Positions 34,078 to 39,312 of a stretch of 39,312 nucleotides of DNA are shown here, piece after piece. Numbering within the stretch: the stretch's first letter is position 1; each line of letters begins with the position of its first letter. A model generated the notes under the pieces. It had not been told where the DNA came from and did not search any database. It saw nothing but the letters and a program-made list of their open reading frames with translations. Made by a program: the position numbers and the translations under genes. Origin of the DNA: an uncultured Pelagibacteraceae bacterium (GTDB lineage: Bacteria; Pseudomonadota; Alphaproteobacteria; Pelagibacterales; Pelagibacteraceae); the NCBI GenBank assembly GCA_902633535.1, contig CACPGM010000001.1:1-39312 (forward strand), given 5' to 3'.

Positions 34078-35937
34078 TTAGTTTCTAATTTTAATTAATT
34101 TAGTACGAAAATAGTTTTTTAATAATGTTATATATTTAAAAATAAAGTTTTTTTTAACAGAAATTACCTCATATTTTCCAATTAATTTTTCTATTTTTTC
34201 CATTACATTTAAATATTTGTGATTGTCTTTAAAATTTAATTTTTCTAATATTTTATAAAATGAATATGCATCATCCCAATGATGATTATTAACTTTATAT
34301 TTTCCACCTAGGGCATTTATCTTTTTTGGTTTTTTTAAAATAATTCTGTATTCTTTATAAATTTTTCTGTTTATATCTACTGCAAATTGAAAATCGATTA
34401 AAAAAGGAGTTCCATCATCAATAATAATTATATTTTCTGGCCTGATATCTCTATGAACTATTTGTTCTTTATGTAGTGTTTCTAAAATATCAAAAATTCC
34501 ATTATACAAATTTGTTTTAAATGTTTCGGTTTTAGATTTTAGTTCAGGTGAATCTATTAAATAATCTAATCTTATACCCTTTACTTTTTCCATTAAAACA
34601 AAACTTATGTTTGGAATATATCTATAATAATTTGCTAATGGAAAATTTTTCTGATTATGTTTTTTTAGCTGATTAAGAATTCTATATTCTCTTCGAGCAG
34701 AATCAAAAATCCCACCATATTTTATAAAAATTTCATTTTTTTTTTCATTTGTGGCCTCAAAATATATACATTCAGAATTGTTTTTCCACTGATCTACCAA
34801 GTAAGGATTAATATTTTTTAAATTTAAAAAAGAAAGGTTATCAATTTTTCTTTTATAATTTACAAATCTTTCATCAAAGAAAACCGAAGAGTCTTTTGGT
34901 TTTTTATAAAAATAATTTTTTTTTTTAAGAAAAGACTCTAATAAATATAAATAGTTGTCAAAATTACATTTTTTTTCATCAAAATTTGGAAGTTTTTTAT
35001 AAATATTTATTAATTTATTATAATAGTCCGGCGCAATAAACGTTTTGTGTATTAAAACGTGATATATTAAACTATAAAAATAATCTTCATCTGTTGGTCT
35101 ATAAAAATTTTTATTAGTTAAAATCTTATTAGCTAATATGTCGTTTTGCCAATTATAGTCATAATAATCATCTCCGAGAAATCTAAAATCAACCAAAATA
35201 TCTTTATTAGCAACTTTTATTTTATAAAGAACACGATCTATTTGATTGAAAACCTTTGAGGCATTGGTGATATAAATTGCTTTATCCAAATCTTTTACTA
35301 GAAAATCTATATCGTCATGATTCTTTATTGTATCAGGAAAATTTTCAAAATTTCTTAAAATAACATATTCAAGAGTGCTGTTTAATACATAAAATAGTTG
35401 TTCAAAGTTCTCCCATCCATTTACACCAATAGACATATTAGGTATTTTGGTTAATACATTTTCAGATTTGTTGTTGTTAAACTTTTTAATAATAAGATTT
35501 TCATAATCCAGGTAATTTAAACCAAGCAACAAAACTAAGTCATGATTTGTTTCTTTTACTGAATTAGTTGTATGAATTTTGTGTCCACCACCAGTCAATT
35601 TGCGACATTTTGATTTTAATTCAAAAACGTTTAAATTTACTTTTTCAGACCCCCTGGAAGTTTCAACAAAACCATATTTGGGCTTATTATCATAAAAAGT
35701 TATGAGCAAAAATTCTCCATTACCACAATGATTTTCTTTTTTAGAATTATTAGGTAAATTTGATCCATAAAAAGCCGATAGACTTTTCCCGAATGTTTTT
35801 TTCTCCCAATTAACTTTATATTGCTCAATTACTTCAAATTGATTATCTATAATCTTTTTTATTTCATTCTCTTTGTTTCGTCCTTTTTCCCATATTAAAG
35901 CCAGATGAATTTCTTTTTTTAAAAAAACATTTTTCAT
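34078..35937 (-). CDS. Large multi-domain protein: unknown N-terminus, nucleotidyltransferase-like centre, kinase-like C-terminus
   Basis: A 619-residue cytoplasmic protein that I cannot name. Residues 1-150 form a conserved-looking unknown domain (ALIWEKGR at 13-20, ending TGGGHKIHTTNSVKETNHD at 115-133). Residues about 180-300 resemble a nucleotidyltransferase fold, with HDDIDFLV at 207-214 and a third possible Asp at 250. Residues about 400-570 are protein-kinase-like: Lys406 (IFIKYGG), Glu417, hinge VLMEKVKG at 447-454, HRDIRPEN at 495-502, and Asp515 in LIDFQFA replacing the DFG motif. Catalytic residues are kept, so it may phosphorylate a small molecule or glycan. It separates the origin from ppsR. 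Confidence 0.85.
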   Translation of the reverse strand: MKNVFLKKEIHLALIWEKGRNKENEIKKIIDNQFEVIEQYKVNWEKKTFGKSLSAFYGSNLPNNSKKENHCGNGEFLLITFYDNKPKYGFVETSRGSEKVNLNVFELKSKCRKLTGGGHKIHTTNSVKETNHDLVLLLGLNYLDYENLIIKKFNNNKSENVLTKIPNMSIGVNGWENFEQLFYVLNSTLEYVILRNFENFPDTIKNHDDIDFLVKDLDKAIYITNASKVFNQIDRVLYKIKVANKDILVDFRFLGDDYYDYNWQNDILANKILTNKNFYRPTDEDYFYSLIYHVLIHKTFIAPDYYNKLINIYKKLPNFDEKKCNFDNYLYLLESFLKKKNYFYKKPKDSSVFFDERFVNYKRKIDNLSFLNLKNINPYLVDQWKNNSECIYFEATNEKKNEIFIKYGGIFDSARREYRILNQLKKHNQKNFPLANYYRYIPNISFVLMEKVKGIRLDYLIDSPELKSKTETFKTNLYNGIFDILETLHKEQIVHRDIRPENIIIIDDGTPFLIDFQFAVDINRKIYKEYRIILKKPKKINALGGKYKVNNHHWDDAYSFYKILEKLNFKDNHKYLNVMEKIEKLIGKYEVISVKKNFIFKYITLLKNYFRTKLIKIRN

Positions 35938-35950
35938 AAATAATTTATGT

Positions 35951-35956
35951 TATAAT
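35951..35956 (+). promoter_or_regulatory. Extended -10 promoter box for ppsR
   Basis: TATAAT preceded by TG and one base, an ideal extended -10, ending nine bases before the ppsR ATG at 35966. The 28-base divergent region offers no Shine-Dalgarno. A TATAAC on the minus strand (35949-35954) could serve the kinase-like gene and overlaps this box. Confidence 0.5.
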
Positions 35957-35965
35957 AAATCAAAT

Positions 35966-36793
35966 ATGAATCCAACTTATCAAATATTTTTAATATCCGA
36001 CTCTACAGGCGAGACTCTTGATCGTATTTTTTTAGCATTAAAAGCTCAATTTAAGAACATTAAATATGAAGTTCATTCCTTCTCATTTACAAGAACAGAA
36101 AACCAAATATTAAAAATTTTAGAAGAAGCAAAAAAAAATGAAAATTCAGTAATTTTATATACAATTGTAGATAACAATTTAGCAAAGTATTTAGCTAATG
36201 AAAGTGATAACAAAAATATTCCATGTTTTGGTGTTTTAGGAAATTTGATTTTAAATTTTTCAAAAATTCTTAATCAAAAGGCATCTCACGAACCAAGCGG
36301 ACAACATGAGCTTAATGATGAGTACTACGAAAGAATAGAGGCTATTCAATTCACCATGAATCATGATGATGGAAATTTAACTAATGATATAGAAAAATCA
36401 GACATAGTATTAATTGGGGTGAGCAGAACAAGCAAAACACCAACATCAATTTATTTAGCAAATAGGGGCTATAAGACCTCAAACATACCACTTGTAAACG
36501 AAAATTCTTTACCCAAAAAACTAAGAGACAATCCACAACTTACTTGTGTTATTGGTTTAAGCACAGAACCTAATAGATTGGTTGAGATAAGAAAAAATAG
36601 AATGAATTCTCTGAAAGAAACTGAAAATAGAAATTACACTGATATTGAAAACATAGAAAAAGAAATTACTGAGGCAAAAAAAACTTTTAAAAAATATAAA
36701 TGGCCCTTTATAGATGTAACAAGAAAATCAGTTGAAGAAGCAGCAGCATCAATAATAAAAATTCACGAAATATATCACAAAAATGCTAAATAA
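35966..36793 (+). CDS. ppsR: Bifunctional PEP synthase/pyruvate-phosphate dikinase regulatory protein
   Basis: ADP-dependent kinase and Pi-dependent phosphorylase that switches PEP synthase or pyruvate phosphate dikinase off and on. The 275 residues have the family opening FLISDSTGETLDRIFLALKAQF near 8-29, and the P-loop-like GVSRTSKTPTSIYLANRG near 152-169. This is the gene called RP001 beside the origin in Rickettsia and Caulobacter. Its target enzyme is not in the window. It overlaps maf by 11 bases. Confidence 0.95.
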   Translation: MNPTYQIFLISDSTGETLDRIFLALKAQFKNIKYEVHSFSFTRTENQILKILEEAKKNENSVILYTIVDNNLAKYLANESDNKNIPCFGVLGNLILNFSKILNQKASHEPSGQHELNDEYYERIEAIQFTMNHDDGNLTNDIEKSDIVLIGVSRTSKTPTSIYLANRGYKTSNIPLVNENSLPKKLRDNPQLTCVIGLSTEPNRLVEIRKNRMNSLKETENRNYTDIENIEKEITEAKKTFKKYKWPFIDVTRKSVEEAAASIIKIHEIYHKNAK

Positions 36794-37370
36794 GATTATC
36801 CTTGCATCAAAAAGTAAAGTAAGAAAAGAAATATTAGATAAGAACAATGTTTTAAATATAGTCGAGCCTTCAAATGTTGATGAGGATACGGTTAAGGAGA
36901 GTTTGCTTAAAGAAAAGGCCACTCCTGATATAATTTCTAAAAATTTAGCTGAATTAAAAGCTAATAAAGTAAGCTCAAAAGAAACAGATTTAATGGTTTT
37001 GGGGGCAGATAGCGTGATTGATTTAAATGGAGAGCTGATATCTAAACCAGACAATAGAGATGAAGCTTTAAAGATTTTAAAAAAACTTAATGGGAAAAAA
37101 CATAACTTAGTTAGTTCTGTGTGTATTTCAAAAAATGGATCTATGATTTGGAATTATACTGATAAAGCAACATTAACAATGAAAAATTTTTCTGAAGATG
37201 ATTTAAGATTATACCTGTCTAAAATTTCAGATGAAGTTTTATATGCTTACAATGTGTATCAAATTGAAGGCGAAGGAAGAAACTTATTTTCAAAAATTGA
37301 AGGAGACAAAGACACAATAATGGGCTTACCCATTAAACAAATTAAAGAATATTTAAAAACAGTACAATGA
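36783..37370 (+). CDS. Maf-family nucleoside triphosphate pyrophosphatase
   Basis: Hydrolyses modified or selected pyrimidine nucleotides to monophosphates. The 195 residues start with the family motif ILASKSKVRKEIL (canonical ASxSxRR), then LGADSVIDLNG near 76-86 with the conserved Asp, and YQIEGEGRNLFSKIEGDKDTIMGLP near 158-182. It overlaps ppsR and then aroE by four bases. The substrate class (YhdE or YceF type) cannot be told by eye. Confidence 0.92.
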   Translation: MLNKIILASKSKVRKEILDKNNVLNIVEPSNVDEDTVKESLLKEKATPDIISKNLAELKANKVSSKETDLMVLGADSVIDLNGELISKPDNRDEALKILKKLNGKKHNLVSSVCISKNGSMIWNYTDKATLTMKNFSEDDLRLYLSKISDEVLYAYNVYQIEGEGRNLFSKIEGDKDTIMGLPIKQIKEYLKTVQ

Positions 37371-38218
37371 AAAAATTTATAGTTGTAGGAAATCCAATTG
37401 ATCATTCCTTATCTCCTAAATTACATAATTATTGGATAAAAAAAAATAATCTTAATGCAATTTATGAAAAAAAATTAGTTGAAGAAAAAGATTTAAAAAA
37501 ATTATGTGATGACGTGCGTGAAGGTAAAATTGAGGGCTTTAACGTTACAGTTCCTTTTAAAGAAAAAATTATAAAATATTTAGATGGTTATACTGATACA
37601 GTAATGGCTGTAAAAGCAGTAAACACTGTTTTTAGAAAATACGAGGACGGCGAATATATTGCAATGGGAGATAATACTGACGTTTATGGTTTTGAACAGT
37701 CGTGCCCATTAAGAAACTCTTCTAAATGGGGAGCATCAGCACTGATCATAGGCGCAGGGGGCGCAAGCAAAGCTATAATCCTTGGTTTGTGCAATCTTAA
37801 TGTTAGACGTGTAGCAATAATAAATAGAACAAGAAAAAAAGCTGAAAATTTAATGGATCAAATAGTTACACCAGAATCTTTTAGGGGGCATTTTGTGTAT
37901 GAATGGTGCAAAGATGAAAAAAAAATGAGTAAACCTGATATTGTGGTAAATTGCACAAGCTTGGGCTTAAAAGAAGAAGATAGAATACCTTTAGATTTTT
38001 CTAAATATAAAAAAAGATTTTTTACTAAGAGAGTTATTTTTTATGATTTAATATATAATCCTGAAGAGACAAATTTTTTGTTAAATGCAAAGAAAATAGG
38101 GCAACAAGCAATTAATGGGAAAATGATGTTTTTATATCAGGCTCAAAAATCTTTCACTATCTGGCACGGAATTAAGCCCGAAATTAATCATGAAGTAATA
38201 AGTTTATTAAATGATTAA
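37367..38218 (+). CDS. aroE: Shikimate dehydrogenase
   Basis: NADPH-dependent reduction of 3-dehydroshikimate in aromatic amino-acid synthesis. The 283 residues contain the substrate motif GNPIDHSLSPKLHNYW near 8-23, FNVTVPFKEK near 59-68 with the catalytic Lys, the NADP loop GAGGASKAI near 129-137 and NRTRKKAE. It overlaps maf by four bases and coaE by eight, making one tightly packed operon ppsR-maf-aroE-coaE-dnaQ. Confidence 0.97.
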   Translation: MKKFIVVGNPIDHSLSPKLHNYWIKKNNLNAIYEKKLVEEKDLKKLCDDVREGKIEGFNVTVPFKEKIIKYLDGYTDTVMAVKAVNTVFRKYEDGEYIAMGDNTDVYGFEQSCPLRNSSKWGASALIIGAGGASKAIILGLCNLNVRRVAIINRTRKKAENLMDQIVTPESFRGHFVYEWCKDEKKMSKPDIVVNCTSLGLKEEDRIPLDFSKYKKRFFTKRVIFYDLIYNPEETNFLLNAKKIGQQAINGKMMFLYQAQKSFTIWHGIKPEINHEVISLLND

Positions 38219-38780
38219 AATTGGAATTCTAGGAGACATTGGATCAGGAAAAAGTTATGTAGCCCAACGTTTTGGATATCCAGTATTTAATGCCGATAAA
38301 GAGGTAGTCAAATTATATAAAAATGATTTTAAAGTTTTTAAAAAACTCACAAAATCTTTACCTAAATTTATTTACTCTTTTCCAATTAATAAAAAAGAAA
38401 TTTCAAGGGCTATATTAGCGAATAAATCTAACTTAAGAAAAATTATTAAGATTGTTCACTTTGAAGTAAGAAAAAAAATGAATATCTTTTTGAAAAAAAA
38501 TAAAAATAAAAAAATTGTAATCTTAGATATTCCACTCTTATTAGAAAATAAAATTAACAAAAAAAATGATATCTTAGTATTTGTCCAATCAAAAAGAACA
38601 GATATTTTAAAAAGATTGAAAAAAAGAAATCATTTTAATGAAAAACTTTTTAAAAAATTTAAGAATATTCAATTACCACTTGAATATAAAAAGAGAAAAT
38701 CGCATTATATTATTAAAAATAATTTTTCTAAAAAAAAAATAAAAAAAGCTGTAAAAGATATTCTAGTAGAAATTATATAA
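38211..38780 (+). CDS. coaE: Dephospho-CoA kinase
   Basis: Final step of CoA synthesis, phosphorylating the 3'-hydroxyl of dephospho-CoA. The 189 residues have the P-loop GDIGSGKS at 8-15 and NADKEV near 27-32 (the family's DAD motif). Later DIPLLLENK matches the conserved DxPLLxE stretch. The C-terminal half is highly lysine-rich. The stop is immediately followed by the dnaQ ATG. Confidence 0.93.
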   Translation: MIKIGILGDIGSGKSYVAQRFGYPVFNADKEVVKLYKNDFKVFKKLTKSLPKFIYSFPINKKEISRAILANKSNLRKIIKIVHFEVRKKMNIFLKKNKNKKIVILDIPLLLENKINKKNDILVFVQSKRTDILKRLKKRNHFNEKLFKKFKNIQLPLEYKKRKSHYIIKNNFSKKKIKKAVKDILVEII

Positions 38781-39312
38781 ATGAAAGAAATAGTTTTAGA
38801 TACGGAAACAACTGGAATATCAGTTAAAGAAGGTCACAGAATTGTGGAAATTGGCTGCGTAGAGCTTGATAACTTAATTCCAACTGGTAAAAAATTTCAT
38901 TGCTATTTAAACCCAGAGAGAAAAGTTTCTGAAAAAGCTTTTGAGGTCCATGGTTATACAGATGAATTTTTATCTAAACAAAAAAAATTTAAAGAGATAG
39001 TAGAAGATTTTAAATTTTTTATTAATGGTAAGAGATTAATAATTCATAATGCAGAGTTTGATTTGACTCACATAAATCACGAGTTTGAAATTCTTGGACA
39101 AAAAAAAATAGAAAATGAAACTATAGATACACTTAGCTTAGCTAGAAATAAATTTCCAGGTTCAGCGATAAGCCTCGATGCCTTATGTAAAAGATTTAGA
39201 ATTGATAATTCAAAAAGGGTTAAACATACAGCACTTATAGACTGTGCTTTGTTAGCAAAAGTTTATATTAATTTAATTGATCAAAAAGAACCTACTTTAG
39301 ACTTTCAAAAAC
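38781..39312 (+). CDS. dnaQ: DNA polymerase III epsilon subunit, 3' end beyond the window
   Basis: Proofreading 3'-5' exonuclease of the replicative polymerase. The ATG at 38781 follows the coaE stop directly. Exo I is LDTETTG with Asp7 and Glu9, then ENGxRIxExG-like GHRIVEIGCVEL. Exo II is IIHNAEFDLTHINHE, and Exo III is HTALIDCALLAKVY with the H-x-A-x-x-D pattern. About 177 codons are present without a stop, so the gene is truncated by the window edge and only its end is missing. Confidence 0.95.
   Translation, partial: MKEIVLDTETTGISVKEGHRIVEIGCVELDNLIPTGKKFHCYLNPERKVSEKAFEVHGYTDEFLSKQKKFKEIVEDFKFFINGKRLIIHNAEFDLTHINHEFEILGQKKIENETIDTLSLARNKFPGSAISLDALCKRFRIDNSKRVKHTALIDCALLAKVYINLIDQKEPTLDFQK

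Overview
The window looks like a chromosomal segment of a SAR11-clade alphaproteobacterium (Candidatus Pelagibacter or a close relative). It is very A+T-rich and almost fully coding, with genes abutting or overlapping by 1-11 bases. The gene content and order are alphaproteobacterial (parB-parA-rsmG-mnmG-mnmE, rho-hemJ-hemH-hemE, ppsR-maf-aroE-coaE-dnaQ). I see no rRNA, tRNA, CRISPR, insertion sequence or prophage.

Layout. 0-8 kb: murJ-trpS (-), the malic enzyme maeB (+), an envelope group dolP-rsmI (-) divergent from an LpoA-like periplasmic binding protein (+), and rdgB (-). 8-14.5 kb: the chaperones grpE-dnaK-dnaJ, with a good RpoH-type promoter before dnaK. They are followed by a 54-residue membrane protein, dapB, nth and a PfkB-family adenosine kinase. 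14.5-18.7 kb: a compact accessory-looking stretch. It holds an unlisted 36-residue ArfA-like ribosome-rescue gene coupled to an OmpR-type winged-helix regulator with a degenerate receiver, a divergent YkuD-type L,D-transpeptidase, a YggS protein and a divergent degenerate ThiE-like protein with overlapping starts, a shared hairpin terminator, and a major porin. 18.8-22.8 kb: leuS-lptE-holA. 22.8-33.8 kb: the origin-proximal cluster parB-parA-rsmG-mnmG-mnmE, rho, hemJ-hemH-hemE, all on the minus strand. One TPR-sulfotransferase in the opposite orientation interrupts it. 33.8-34.08 kb: a non-coding A+T-rich gap between hemE and the next gene. 34.1-35.9 kb: a large three-part protein (unknown N-terminal domain, nucleotidyltransferase-like centre, protein-kinase-like C-terminus). 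36.0-39.3 kb: ppsR-maf-aroE-coaE-dnaQ on the plus strand, the last gene cut by the window edge.

The strongest structural result is that the 33.8-34.08 kb gap is very probably the chromosomal replication origin. It lies beside hemE and just before ppsR, as in Caulobacter. Gene orientation switches from minus to plus across it. It holds one perfect DnaA box and a cluster of one-mismatch boxes, three of them spaced exactly 11 bp apart. A near-perfect parS site sits about 9 kb away inside rsmG, next to parAB, so origin firing and segregation functions are grouped here.

The most novel protein-level items are the kinase/nucleotidyltransferase fusion wedged between the origin and ppsR, the hidden ArfA-like gene, and the pseudo-receiver regulator divergent from a peptidoglycan transpeptidase. 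Five genes also carry a -10-like box 6-9 bases before ATG with no Shine-Dalgarno, which suggests leaderless transcripts. All functional names rest on reading motifs by eye; no database search was run.
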